DNA of 64,000 nucleotides from Citrus sinensis (GCF_022201045.2 NC_068558.1:30275501-30339500), one strand, 5' to 3'. Positions 33,199-45,930 are shown, counted from the stretch's first letter. The notes: generated by a model not told the origin, from the sequence alone. Numbers and translations: made by a program.

Positions 33199-33620
33199 TT
33201 GAATGATGAAAATGAAAATATTCAAATACAATTATTCAGAGATTCTTTCACATTTTTTCCCTCTATATGGTGGTCGCGATTCTTGCCATTCGAATTGTCT
33301 TTAGGTCACCATTCAACTTTCTATGCAGAGACTTTGGTTGTTATTTTAGCATTGGGGCTGCATTTGTTCACGGCAAGAAATCTATTAAGGGTTGAAAGTG
33401 ACTCTATTTTAGTGCCTCATCTGTTTAATTAAAAAGGCAGTTGGATCCTCTTTGGATTCTGAGGAATCAATGGATTAATTGCTACTTTTTTTATTGATTT
33501 TTATGGAGTTTTTAGTTTCTCACACTTATAGGGAGTCTCAAGGCAGTAGCTGATGAGCTGGCGAATTTTGGATTATATTATTGTAGTTCATTCACTTGGT
33601 GGGATTATTAGCTAGCCCAG
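33199..33620 (+). pseudogene. RNase H-like relic 2
   Basis: A piece with FYAETLVVILALGLHLF and RVESDSILVPHLFN continues, after a stop at 33430, into a segment with SLKAVADELANFGL near 33535-33575. The order matches the second half of an RVT_3 domain. The first Asp-containing strand is lost, and stops interrupt the frame. Confidence 0.55.
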
Positions 33621-33834
33621 GGAAATTACAAGTTCTTTGGCTAATTATTTCCAGGTTACCATTTTGGTTGACATTTTCTTTCTCAACTTTTTATTAAGGC
33701 TCTAATTTTTATTCAAATTTTGTCAATCTTACCCGGGGTTGTTGCACACTTCCCTGATTTGGCAATATTTGCACGGTTGTGTATTGATCCAAGCTGTGGA
33801 AAAGCTTCAAACTAGCTGCAGAGATATGGGGCCC

Positions 33835-34297
33835 CCCACCTCCAACATGGATAAAAGTCAACACTGATGGATTATCGAACAAAAATCCTGGGTTATCTGC
33901 TTGTGGAAGAATTTTCAGAGATCATCATGGAACCTTGCTTGGCAGTTTCGATATGTTCATTGGTCATCAATCCTCTTTTGATGCTGAATCTATGGCTGTT
34001 GCTATTGAATAAGCTTGGTTGAGGGGTTGGCGTAAACTTTGGATTGAATGTGACTCCATGTCCATGCCTCATTATTGTCTTCAGAATTTTAGTTATTCTC
34101 CTCCATGTCAACTCCACACTCATCGGTTTAATTGCCTTCGTTTGCTTCGCTTAATGGAATATGATATTTCACATATTTATTGTGAAGGTAATGAAGTGGC
34201 GGATACTTTATTTAATGATGGTTCTGATTTTCACATTCCTACTTGGTGGGATTCACCTCCCCATTCAATTCTTTTTTCTTTCAGATTTTTGGGGTGA
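33835..34297 (+). pseudogene. RNase H-like relic 3
   Basis: This starts with a WIKVNTDGLS segment (about 33850), then CGRIFRDHHGTLLGSF, FDAESMAVAIE, a stop at about 34010, and AWLRGWRKLWIECDS, ending in the HIYCEGNEVADTLFN segment near 34170-34215. It is the most complete of the three relics, with a single internal stop. Its sequence differs clearly from relic 1, so the three are separate insertions or very old duplicates. Confidence 0.7.
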
Positions 34298-35466
34298 TCC
34301 TAATTTTTGTTTTATCTAACTTTTATCACTCTCTTGTTCTCTTTCATCTTCTTAATACTATTTCCTTTTAAATAAAAAAAAAATCTGAAATCTTTGGCCG
34401 GTCCCTATTTCGATTAAAATGGAATCATACGGCTACAAGAATGCTCATCCCTATTTTATAATAATAATAATAATAATTATTATTATTTTTGTGAGTGGAC
34501 AATTAATTTCAAACATGGACCAATCGGAAAGACAATAGTATAAGGGAGGTTTATTGAGTTCTGCTCAAATTTGGGCCCAATGTGTGCATGGTTCCCATAG
34601 GATCTTTGCTTGCCTTGGCCCGATATCATTCATGTCGATCCAATCTTTGAGTGGAGTTTGCAGGCTTAAATTTCCGCTTTTCAGATAGGCCTCACCCACG
34701 AGTACACACCATTAATTTACAATCACTGTTTTCATCACTGTACTAAGTAAATTCTGTGATATTTAGTCCTCTTTAATTTTGAGGTTAGGTAACTATAAAT
34801 TAAAATTTATAGTATTAAAATATTTGATAGATACTAATTGTTACATTTTAAAAGTTAATTTAATTTAATTTTATACATATATGATGAAAAATTTATTATA
34901 TATTTATTGATTTTGTTAAAATTATATTTACTACATATTATTAATTTTATTTTATATTTATAGTTTTTTTTTTACTGTAAATATAGTTTAAAAGTTACAA
35001 TACCTCATACCAAATATGACCTTAGTTGAAACTAATTTGGTCCACGTGGATAGCTAAATATCTAGAAAAATAAATAAATAAAATGCATCCAATAAATGAA
35101 TAAATAAATTCTATTTCCCAAAGCATACTGAAAGTTGTAATATGTTGAATTGCAAATTAAAAAAAAATAACAATAATTCATTTTACTGCTCAGAGCCAAA
35201 CGGCAAAAAATTGTCCTTACCTCGTACGTTGAGAACAAAGTATATATACATGTGTTTATTAATTTTTTTTTCGATAATACCATCAAATGCTTTGTAGTAT
35301 TCTTGGAGTTGGCCGCTGTCTTTTGGAAGTCAAACGAGAAATTTATTATCAATGGTCGGATATTCTTTAGAGGAGCAAAAGGTGAAACATATTGTTATCC
35401 TTGAAACATCTTTCTTTTTATGTGGTTCAATTCGCATGATAAATTTTCCTCCATCTCTCTTTGTTG
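34298..35466. other. AT-rich intergenic stretch
   Basis: No gene. A palindromic AAT/ATT microsatellite is at about 34460-34487. The 34740-35030 part is AT-rich with MITE-like character ('accaaatatgacc' near its end) but without resolved ends. Confidence 0.4.
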
Positions 35467-37176
35467 CATGAATCTTGAATCTTGAATGTACAAATTATGG
35501 TAAACCTTTGCTCACCTTCATTCTCATGTGACTCCAATATCACTCGCTGCCCAGATTGCACTGTTCGAAAAGCATCATATATAAGAGATCTGCAGAAGAA
35601 TCTTGAAGCCTTGCCGAGAGAGTTGCAGAAGTTAGTTGAGACAAGGAATGACGTGAGGATCAGAGTGATCGTTGCCGAACAACAAAAAATGAAACGGCTT
35701 GAGCAAGTGGAACCATGGTTTTCAAGGGTGCAAGATGCGGAATCTGAAGTAGCTAAACTGATGCTGGAAAGAAATTGGGAACTTAAGAAACTATGTCTTG
35801 GGGGGTGTTGTTCCAAGTCCTGCAAGTCAAGCTACAAGTTCGGAAAAATGGATGTACAAAACATTGCTTGAAGTTCAGAAATTAAGGGTTGAAGGAGATT
35901 TCCAGGAGGTGGCACAAAGGTTACCGGAAAATCCAGTTGATGCAAGACCAGTTGCACTGACAATAGTGGGCTTGGAATCAATTTTTGACAAATTGTGGAG
36001 ATGCCTCACAGAAGAACAGGCGGGAATTATTGGCCTGTACGGTATGGGAAGCGTGGGGAAAACCACCCTGTTGACTCTCATCAACAACAAGTTCCTTGAT
36101 GAACCAAATTATTTTGACGTTGTGATTTGGGCAGTGGCGTCCAAAGTTGTGGAGATTGAAAAGATTCAAGAAAGTATTGCTAAAAAGATTGGCTTCTTTA
36201 ACGAGTCATGGGAGAGTAAAACTGTTCAAGAGAAAACAGTGGAAATCTTTAATATCCTGAGCAAGAAAAAGTTTATTTTGTTATTGGATGATATATAGGA
36301 GCAAATCGATTTAATTAAAGTCGGGTTGCCTATTCCAAGGCCAACAAGTGCATCTAGGGTAGTTTTCACAACCCGTGAGTTTGAAGTTTGCGGCAGCATG
36401 GAAGCTCACAAATCCTTCAAGGTGGAGTGCTTGAGATATGAGGATACCTGGAAATTATTTGAGGAGAAGGTCGGAAGAGACATTCTTGATAGTCATCCTA
36501 ATATTTCTGAGCTGGCGGAAACCGTGGCCAAAGAGTGTGGTGGTCTGCCACTTGCTCTTATTACCGTTGGTCGATCGAGCCATGGCTAGCAGGAAAACAC
36601 ATCAAGAATGGGAATATGCGATTGAGGTGCTAAGGAGTTAGGCCTCTAAATTCACAGGTAAGGAGAAACGAGTATACTCTCGTTTACAGTTATGATTTTT
36701 TACCCAGCGACGTGGGTAGATTTTGCCTCTTGTATTGTAGTTTATTTTCGGAAGATTATAGGATAGACATAGATCAATTGGTAGATTTCTGAATATGTGA
36801 GGGATTTTTAGATGAATACGATGAATATGATGAATATCAAGGATACTGCATCGTTGGCACACTTCTTCATGCATGTTTATTGGAAGAAGAAGAGGGCAAT
36901 CGTGTTAAAATGCACGATGTGATTCGAGATATGGCTTTGTGGATTGCATCTACATTTGAGAATAAGAATGAGAAGTTTTTGGTTCTCGCAGGCGTTGGAT
37001 TAACTGCAGCACCAAGTGTTGGAGTATAGAAAGAGGTTACAAGGATGTCGCTGATACAAAATAAAATTGAGAAACTATTAGAATCTCCTGACTGTCCTCA
37101 TCTCCAGACTTTGTTTCTTAATTTCAATAATTTAGATGAAGTCGACAGAGGTTTCTTTCAATCCATGCCTTCTCTT

Positions 37177-37498
37177 TGTAAAGGAAGCTCACACTAGTAT
37201 AGTAGTCAGCAGAACAGAGGATGATAGCAGCAAGGTTAATCAGTTACGAGTTGATGATGTGGCATGCCATGTCATGCCTGGTGATTATGAAATATGTATA
37301 CACGTGACTGATTAGTTAAAAGGTTGTTATATTCAGTTATCAAGTTGAGCTTAAGCACTTATATATAAGAAATAATTCAACACACATTATGTGTGTATTT
37401 GATTAATAAAAATCAGAAGTTTTCTCAGATCTATTTCGTAATCCTTTTTATTTTCCTTTGCTTTCTAAGTAACCAAACACCATTTTCAATCTTCAACT
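37177..37498 (+). repeat. 5' LTR of the copia element
   Basis: 322 bp. It contains a TATA-like TATATAAG (37362-37369) and an AATAAA-type signal in GATTAATAAAAATC (about 37400). It ends directly against the primer-binding site. Confidence 0.95.
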
Positions 37499-37522
37499 TG
37501 GTATCAGAGCTACGGCAAAGTA

Positions 37523-40500
37523 ATGGCATCAGTAAATCTTGTTTCATCTTCTGCACCCGTTCTTAACACAACTATTAACTCAACAATTTCTTCATTTACG
37601 TTCAACACTCCTGTTAAACTTGATCAATCCAATTTTCTGATATGGAGATCTCAAGTTTTGGCTTCAATCCGTGGTAACAGACTTGAGAAGTTCATAGATG
37701 ATTCAGCAACTCCACCCTCAACTCACATTGCTCAAAGGATTGGTGATGATATCAGATCTGTGGAGAATCCAGAGTTTGTAATTTGGAGGTCACAAGATCA
37801 AGTACTTCTTGGATGGCTGCTCTCATCAATGAGTGAAGGTATTATTAGCTTAGTGTTTAATCTGGAAACTTCTGTTGAGGTGTGGAAGGCTATTGAAACA
37901 CAATTTGGCTCCCAATCTAAATCTAGACTTTTACATCTGAGATACATGATGAACTCAACTAGGAAAGATGACTTGAAAATCAATGATTACTTCATTAAAA
38001 TGAAATCTATAGCTGATAACATGGCTGCAGCAAGAAGTACTTTGAATAATGATGATTTAATTCTGCATATACTCTCTGGTTTGGGATCAGAATACAATTT
38101 TGTAGCTACTTATATCACTGGACAAGTAGGTGTTGGAAAGATGAATGTTAATGAGGCTTATGCCATGCTTTTAACTCAAGAAGCAAGGATCGAGCAACAA
38201 GCTCAAATGCTTGCTGATACAAATGTGAAACAGAATTTTGAAGCTAATCTGGTTCTAAATAGAGGATTTAAGAAAGGAAACATGTCTGGTGGTAAAAACT
38301 TTGGTGATTATGGATACAATACTGGAAACAATAGAGGTTTTGAAACTAATCATTACAAAGGCAATTATGGAGGATCTGGATATGGATTTGCTAGTAATGG
38401 AGAGTCTCAGTACAAAGCTTATCAAGGTGATAATCAGAGAGGTGGAGGAGGCAATTGGAATCCAAATGCTGGTAATGGAGGATATAATGGCAGACCATCT
38501 GGGCAGAGCAAGCCTCAGTGGAATGGTTCTAAACCAACCTGTCAAATATGCCTCAAGACTGGACATACTGCAAACATCTGCTGGAAACTTACAGAGTTCA
38601 TGAATTCTGGAGCATACAGACCACCACCAAATAGAAATCCAAAAGCTGCATACTTAGCCAACATAGAGGGACCATCTGATGCAAACTGGTACCTGGACAG
38701 TGGAGCTACACATCATCTGACAAATGACATGAATAATATGCATGTTTCTGAAAGCTTTACAGGTACTTCTAAACTCATTGTTGGTAATGGTGCTGGTTTA
38801 AGCATAACTCACTTAGGCAGTGTAGTCTTGAAAATGCATAAAAATAGAGATGATGCCTTATCAACACTTAAGCTCAATGACATGCTCCTAGTACCACAAA
38901 TTACCAAAAACCTCATTAGCATATCCAGACTTACCAAAGATAATAATATAGTGGTTGAATTCACTGACAAATTTTGTTTTGTGAAGGACAAGATGAAGAA
39001 TGTGGTAATATTGCAGGGCAAGGCTGAAAAGAGTCTCTACAGATTGCTATTGGTTTCTTCTAATAAAACTCTTATGACATCATCTGGTCAGAGTTACATT
39101 GCTAATGTAGAGTCAACCGAGACTTTAACTCCTCTTTCAATGTTTTCAAGTGTTAGTTCTGAATTCAAAAATAAAACCAACTGCTTACACACTTCAGCAG
39201 TTCCTTGTATAAATTCTGAGTGTTTGTTAAGTACTTCTGTATTACATCAAAGGTTAGGTCATCCATCTTCTCATGTTTTAAATCATGTAATCAAAACATG
39301 TTCATTTGTTCAAACTATCAATGGAAACAAAACCTTTGACTCTTGTGATGCTTGTAAGATGGGAAAGATGCACAGATTACACTTTCCTGTCATTGAAACA
39401 AAAACAAAATTTCCTTTAGAAATACTACACACTAATCTATGGGGGGCCATCTCCTGTGATCTCTCCTCAAGGATATAGATATTATGTAAGTTTTGTTGAT
39501 GAATGCACCAGATTCACTTGGATATTTCCATTAAAAACAAAAGATGAAACTTTCCCTGTCTTTAAAATCTTCAAAACCCAAATTGAAAAACAACTCAACA
39601 GATCCATTAAATGTCTTCAATCTGATTGGGGGGGAGAGTTCAGATCCTTTGTTAACTATCTTCTTGCTGAGGGAATCCAATTCAGACACTCATGTCCCTA
39701 TACTCACAATCAAAATGGATTAGTAGAAAGAAAACACAGACACATCACTGAACTTGGGTTAACCCTCCTTGCACAAGCTACCATGCCTCTTAAATTTTGG
39801 TGGGATTCTTTTCATACAACAACCTATATTATAAACAGACTACCCACTCCTGTATTGAGCATGAAATCTCCCTATGAATCTTTATTTCAACTTTCACTAG
39901 ATTACAAGTTTCTAAGAGTTTTTGGTTGCTCATGTTTCCCTTTCCTTAGAGAGTACAATAAACACAAGTTTCAGTTTCATACATCCAAATGTGTCTTTCT
40001 GGGTTATAGCCCTTTACATAAAGGCTATAAATGTTTACATCCCTCTGGTAAAACTTATATAGCGAGTCATGTTTTATTTGATGAATCTTCCTTTCCATAT
40101 TCATCTCTTTTTCATATTTCTTCATCTGGAAATCATTCCTCAGATTTCCAGTATAATCTTCTCAAGTGCTATACAGTTCCAGTTTCCAATAGCAATCAAG
40201 ACACTCTTGAAGCTAATGCAGCTGATAATGACCATTATTCTCCTCTATGTTCGTCTCACAACACACCAAATGTTTCCTCACCATCAAATAACCTTCATAC
40301 TGACTCACTTCATTGCTCATCACTCACACAATCAGCTTCTGATCTAAACACTTCCATACAGCCCAATAATGCCACATCAATACCAAATCAGCAAAATCCA
40401 TCTTCTTCACCAGTTGAAACACACCAATCACCAATACCAACACAAGTCAAACCACTAATTTCTACACACAAAATGATCACTAGAGCTAAGGCTGGAATCT

Positions 40501-41789
40501 TCAAGCCAAAGGCCTTCATTGCCAACCATAATAGCCTGGAACCATCCACCACCTATGAGGCATTATCTGATTCTAAGTGGAAGGAAGCTATGCAGGCAGA
40601 GTATGATGCTCTCATGAAGAACAATACCTGGAGCCTAGTACCTATATCTTCCTCTTATAAACCAGTTGGATGCAAATGGGTTTTTCGAACTAAATACAAC
40701 ACTGATGGTTCAATCTCCAAGTACAAAGCAAGACTAGTTGCAAAGGGGTTTCACCAAACTGCAGGCATTAACTATTCAGAAACCTTCAGTCCTGTAATCA
40801 AATCTTCAACAGTAAGAGTTATCCTAAGCTTAGCTGTTATGAAAGAGTGGAAAGTAAGGCAAATTGATGTGAATAATGCCTTTCTTAATGGAGAACTTTC
40901 TGAAGATGTGTATATGACACAACCTGAGGGTTTTGAATCTAAGGAAGGCTACATTTGCAAACTCAACAAAGCTTTGTATGGGCTAAAACAAGCTCCAAGA
41001 GCTTGGTATGAAAAGCTCAAAGGCTGTCTAACTGACTGGCAGTTTATCAATTCTAAAGCTGACACTTCTCTCTTCATCAAGCATGATACAAGAGGATTAA
41101 TCATTGTTCTCATCTATGTAGATGACATTCTAATTACTGGCCCTGATTCTGATCTACTGGAGGTATTCATAACTAAACTCAGCACAGTGTTTGCTCTTAA
41201 GGATTTGGGGCTGGTTGCTTATTTTCTTGGAGTGGAAGTGTGTTACACTGCTCAGGGAATGCATCTTTCTCAAACAAAGTATATCAAAGATTTGTTGAGT
41301 AGAGCTTCAATGCAGAATTGCAAAGGTTCTGATACACCTTTTAGTATTGGTTTCAAGCTGGAAAGAGTTATACAAGGTTCTTTAGGGCAAGAGTTTGAGG
41401 ATCCCACATTGTACAGAAGTCTTGTTGGTGGTCTTCAATATCTAATTCTTACCAGACCTGATATTGCCTACTCAGTTCATAAGCTCAGCCAATATCTCAG
41501 TGCTCCCACACTTCAACACTGGTTGGCCTGCAAGAAAGTTCTTAAATATCTTCAAGCAATAATCACCTATGGCCTTCACATTCAAAAGGAGGGAATACTT
41601 GAAACTACTGGATTGACTGGTTATTCAGATGCTGATTGGGCATGTGATGTTGATGATCGCAAGTCCATTGGAGCTTATTGCATATATCTTGGTAACAATC
41701 TAATCTCTTGGTCATCTAAGAAGCAACCTATTGTTGCTAAATCCAGCACAGAGAGTGAATACAGAGCTCTATCCTCAGCAAGCTCATAA
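37523..41789 (+). pseudogene. Copia Gag-Pol polyprotein with one frameshift and one nonsense codon
   Basis: The ATG at 37523 follows the primer-binding site by about 12 bases. Gag (UBN2-like, about residues 20-250) leads to a Gly/Asn-rich segment, then a CCHC knuckle (CQICLKTGHTANIC, about residue 339) and the protease DSGA (WYLDSGATHH, about 392). The GAG-pre-integrase motif (LHQRLGHPSS) precedes an extra G in the G-run at about 39441-39446, which shifts the frame. The second part (to 41789) carries the integrase core (DECTRF, SDWGGEF, NGLVERKHRH), the reverse transcriptase (WVFRTKYN, LIYVDDILITG) and RNase H (GYSDADWACD, STESEYRALSSAS). A GAA-to-TAA change (41787-41789) then stops it, and the frame reopens from 41790. 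These two lesions disable an otherwise complete polyprotein. Confidence 0.93.
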
Positions 41790-42236
41790 TTATCATGGCT
41801 GCAATCCTTATTTTCTGAGCTTAAGATTATGAAGTTACCTCCTCCAGTTCTTTGGTGTGACAACCAGAGTGCTGGTGACTTAGCTAGGAATCCTGTTTTT
41901 AATTCTAGATCAAAGCACATTGAACTAGATGTTCACTACATCAGAGACAAGGTGCTAAAGAAGGAGCTGGAAATCAGATATATTCCCACAGAGGAACAAG
42001 TTGCTGATGTGTTTACAAAACCTCTGTCATTTCCTAAGTTCAGTTACTTCCGCTCCAAGCTCAATGTTATTAACAGACCATTGAGCTTGAAGGGGGATAT
42101 AAAGGAAGCTCACACTAGTATAGTAGTCAGCAGAACAGAGGATGATAGCAGCAAGGTTAATCAGTTACGCGTTGATGATGTGGCATGCCATGTCATGCCT
42201 GGTGATTATGAAATATGTATACACGTGACTGATTAG
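41790..42236 (+). pseudogene. C-terminal RNase H remainder of the copia polyprotein
   Basis: In the same frame as the preceding part, just after the nonsense codon: LSWLQSLFSELK, then WCDNQSAGDLARNPVF, SKHIELDVHYIRDKV and EEQVADVFTKPLS, the standard end of copia RNase H. The frame runs on into the 3' LTR, as expected. Confidence 0.9.
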
Positions 42237-42418
42237 TTAAAGGTTGTTATATTCAGTTATCAAGTTGAGCTTAAGCACTTGTATATAAGAAATAATTCAA
42301 CACACATTATGTGTGTATTTGATTAATAAAAATCAGAAGTTTTCTCAGATCTATTTCGTAATCCTTTTTATTTTCCTTTGCTTTCTAAGTAACCAAACAC
42401 CATTTTCAATCTTCAACT
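42098..42418 (+). repeat. 3' LTR of the copia element
   Basis: 321 bp. Differs from the 5' LTR by G/A at the second base, A/C near position 73, one missing A in an A-run and A/G in front of the TATA-like word. It ends at the 5-bp duplication CTCTT. Confidence 0.95.
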
Positions 42419-43364
42419 CTCTTAGAGTTTTAAGCCTCTCATATAACCATAGACTATGGAAATTACCTCATGCGATTTCCAACTTGGTTTCATTGCAAAA
42501 TCTTGATCTATCAAACACCAGATTGGAAAAATTGACAGAATCGATTAAGTGCTTGTTTGATCTTAAATGTTTGAACTTGGATAATACAATCCGCCTGCAT
42601 ACGATTCCACTACAGATTATTTCCAATTTAAAGAAGCTACAAGTATTGAGAATGTTTTTATGCGGTGCCATTGAACAAGAAGAGCGGAGCATTCTGTTTG
42701 GAGGTAGTGAGCTTTTGGTAGAGGAATTGCTTGGTTTGGATCATTTACATTTGTTGGGCGTCACCATTGGAAGTTTACGTGCTCTCCAAAGATTGTTAAG
42801 CTCCCCTAGATTACAGACCAGTACTCAATCTCTATTCCTTCGTGACTTCTACAATTCGAGGTCGCCCAGTGCTTTATCTGTTGCAAGTTTGAGGACTTGG
42901 GGCAGTTCGAGATTGAGTATATGGATGAAGTGAAAAAAAATGGGAATAACACAAGGTTTTTATAATTTGCACATTGTTGATATTCGTTCTTGTCCTGAAA
43001 TGAAGCACGTGACATGGCTTATTCTTGCCCCAAATCTCAAGAAGATGCGGATATATTTCTGCCCTAATATGAAAGAGATAATCAACAGTGAAAAATTAGG
43101 TGAGGTTCCAGTGGAGATGGTGCAAAACCTAAACCCTTTTGCAAGACTTGAACATCTTGAACTGGAAGAATTACGTAATTTGAAGAACATCTACTCGAGT
43201 GCCTTGCACTTCCCACTCCGAAAGAAATGACTGTCAAAAAATGCCCAGAGTTTAAGAAGCTCCCACTTGATCGCAACAGTAGAGTGGAACGCAAATCCAT
43301 TATTAAGGGAGAGGAGAGTTGGTGGAAAGAGCTGGAATGGGATAATCAAGTCAGTCAAAGTTAG

Positions 43365-43790
43365 ATTTTACAGATCAAAAATGAAGAAGAAGATCTGTTT
43401 CAGTTTTATTATCACTCAAACTTGATTAACAATAATGAGCTTAACTCAGTATTTATAGTTCAATTTTATGCTTGCTAATCACGCCAATTATTACTTGGCA
43501 ATCTAACTAACAAAATAACAAATACTCAATTAACAATAGCTAAACTAACAACTAATTCCAGCCACATCTAACTGCATGGGAATCTCTTCATAACAGTTTT
43601 GCCACCTGGAATTCTTTAGCTTCTCACGTGCATCTGTCACTCTCACTCCTAGGCTAGCTACTAGATTTACAGCTGGCTTGATTCCAGCTGGCACTCCAAC
43701 GTGTGTTGCATGAGGTTCAGCTTCATCAGCTAATTCAACAGTCAAAACTTTTCTTGCCTGTTTGAAAGCCATTTAAACTTGCTATCTAGT
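43365..43790 (-). repeat. Copia-type LTR fragment downstream of the CNL pseudogene
   Basis: On the minus strand, from about 43549 down to 43368, the sequence reads like a short copia LTR: a TGTTAGTTTAGC start, a repeated TTGTTAG word, TATA context ATAAATACTGAG (about 43445) and a terminal 'ttcttcttcatttttgatctg' type segment. Upstream of it (minus strand 43772-43545) is a 75-codon frame from an ATG, MAFKQARKVLTVELADE..., that I do not recognise. Borders and target duplication are unresolved. Confidence 0.45.
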
Positions 43791-45922
43791 AGCCTTGTAT
43801 TATGATAATTCGTATGCGATGTTGTCGCTTTTCATCCAATAAGAATAAATAGTTTTTTTTTATAATTTTTTTTGGGTGATGGAGGGTTTCTTCTTGTTTA
43901 CTTGTTTGCAATTTGTGTCCTATAATCTGTTAACACTTGCAGTAGTGTAATCTAAATATTAGTAGCAATATAAATCATATTAATCTTCAAATATTGAGTT
44001 CACTTAATTTTGATGTTTAACCAAAAGTTTTCAAATTTAATAGATCATTAAACTAAATATACGCTTGACGCCATTACTGTCAGCTAGATTTTGCAAAATT
44101 TTCAAAATTTCAAAGGACAAGCCTGCACGTGACTGATGGCGTTAGATAATCTCATAATGAGAGTCAGTTGGTGTGCTCATTCTTATTCAAAAATGGAAAC
44201 GCAAATGGGAATTATTTTGAGAGTTTAGATAGGTATTAGGTCAAATTCAAGAAGTACTGTTGACATTTTCTCCATCATCAATGTCCAATTTTCTCTCTGA
44301 TGCAAGCTATTAGGACAATATTTATTTATGTGTTGGCATCCCATTGGCAGCATCGCTGAGTCTCCATTATATAATAAAGGAAGCATTAATTGGCGCAAAT
44401 TAGTACCCAAAGGTGGTTGGCGGAATTCTTAAGAGTGTATATATCAATATATGTCTTCTTATACTTCGTGTATTTTATAGGTTTTATCACTGGATCATAG
44501 GTCTCTTTAATCAGGACAGTTTGTTACAATCAAAATTTTTCATACAGATTACAAATAATGAGGTAGCATCAATCACTAAGAGGCCGGGTGTCTCAAATTG
44601 AATAAGTTTTAAATATCTTGTAATCTTTATAACTTAGTGAATTACTTAATGCCCGAGCATGCAATTGTATGTAGGAATTTAAACTTTTAACCATTAAAAT
44701 CCTTCATTTGTTTTACGTTTCATGCACTTCATTGCTTTTAATAGTTTGTTTAACTTACCTTTTAATTAGGATATGGTCTAGTCGCCTATAAAATTAGATC
44801 TCACATAAGCCTTGTAATATTAGTTATTTGCATAGAAGCGAACGGCACAAATTTTGTCCCTCTCGTAAGTATATATCTTTTTTTCCTTCCTCGTCATAGG
44901 GTTGGAAACAATGTATTCGATTTTATACTTCTTATTGCGTGTTTCAACAAAAAATAAAAAATAAAAAAAATCTATACTTCTTGTGATTAATTTTCCGGTA
45001 AAACCATCGACCTTTTGTCTTTTCTTTATGTTGGCCACTAAGTTCTGCCGTATGTCAAAAGTACATATAGTTTTACACCCAAAGAAGAAAAAATGCCTAC
45101 GTAGTAAAACGAAATTTTTGTTATTATTGTTTTTTTTTTAATTTAACTGCGATGATAGTACTGTATCAATTTCTTAATGTATCCATGATTTACAAAGTTG
45201 AAAATTGACGTTTCATGAAACTTACCCAAAATAATTTTGAGAAGTATGAAAGAGTGTTTTGCTTGCTCACAATGTTACGTTGCAGTAAAATTACGACAAT
45301 AATATACTAACTTAACTGAAACTTAAAGTGCCTATATATCTAACTAATCTCAAGTGATATATTAATTGATTTTTACTAACCTTTAACATTAGTATAGTAT
45401 TATTCAAATATATTATCAGTAAAACCGATCAGCTTGTAATCAGTATTAACTCCGGATTTTAACACGTTCCAGACTTTTTAATACATGGAAAATATTTTTG
45501 GGAACTTCAATATAATTTTTTCTCCCTAAGAGAGTAACCTAATTGGTTAGCTATCTTTAATTGAATCCAGAAGCTTAATGGCTAATCATGTATTCTCTTT
45601 ACAATAACCTCGGGGAAGAGTAACCTCTAACCAGCAAAAACTTATGTTTGTAATAATGCTAGCCGTCTCCGAATTAGACAATTGAACAGTAACCGCATCA
45701 AAACATGCTATCATGCATAGAGCTATCCGGCCAAATATTCCTTCTACGGCTGCTTATTCTAATATTTTGCAATTAATTATAGTGATTAAACAAAATAAAA
45801 ATTAACTTGAACCTAATCGACAAAGAACGTATTGTCTAGTGAGTCACCACCACAACATTATGGAGAGGGTTTTAGTATATGTTGCTTCTTGTCAGCTGCC
45901 GAAATTCTCTTTGAACAAACTC
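43791..45922. other. Intergenic stretch before CXE copy 2
   Basis: No gene recognised; AT-rich, with scattered short frames without domain character. The last few hundred bases should hold the promoter of the next esterase gene. Confidence 0.4.
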
Positions 45923-45930
45923 CTATAATA
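45923..45930 (+). promoter_or_regulatory. Possible TATA box of CXE copy 2
   Basis: CTATAATA lies 64 bases before the ATG at 45994. It is a weak match, offered on position alone. Confidence 0.35.

Larger units (their letters stand above)
37177..42418 (+). mobile_element. Young Ty1-copia LTR retrotransposon inside the CNL pseudogene
   Basis: The element is 5,242 bp. The 5' LTR (37177-37498) and 3' LTR (42098-42418) differ at only four places. CTCTT is duplicated on both sides (37172-37176 and 42419-42423), and removing the element plus one duplicate restores the LRR reading frame. The primer-binding site TGGTATCAGAGC (initiator Met-tRNA type) abuts the 5' LTR at 37499, and a polypurine tract GAAGGGGGA precedes the 3' LTR. 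The domain order gag, protease, integrase, reverse transcriptase, RNase H is copia type. The LTR ends read TG...CT at the 5' copy, and TA...CT at the 3' copy, instead of the usual TG...CA. Confidence 0.96.
35497..43364 (+). pseudogene. CC-NBS-LRR (RPS5-type) resistance gene pseudogene, split by a copia element
   Basis: The parts are 35497-37176 and 42419-43364. The CC domain comes first (CDSNITRCPDCTVRKASYIRDL). A frameshift near 35850 leads into the NB-ARC domain: P-loop GMGSVGKTTL at about 36042 (the family usually has GMGGVGKTT), then a kinase-2 motif FILLLDDI whose next Trp codon is a TAG stop (36296-36298). GLPLALITVGR is followed by a 4-bp insertion (near 36575) that shifts the frame. 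Further stops occur at 36639-36641, around 36791 and near 37028. The MHD motif survives as RVKMHDVIRDMALW (about 36903). After the retroelement the LRR resumes exactly (RVLSLSYNHRLWKLP), with frame changes near 42930 and 43215, ending ...WWKELEWDNQ. In the family these are intracellular immune receptors; this copy cannot encode one. Confidence 0.93.

Noticed and set aside
42313..42933. A frame running from the 3' LTR into the LRR, suggesting an LTR-LRR fusion protein
   Set aside because: It starts with GTG and has no ATG in the LTR part; it is the LRR frame open by chance into the LTR.
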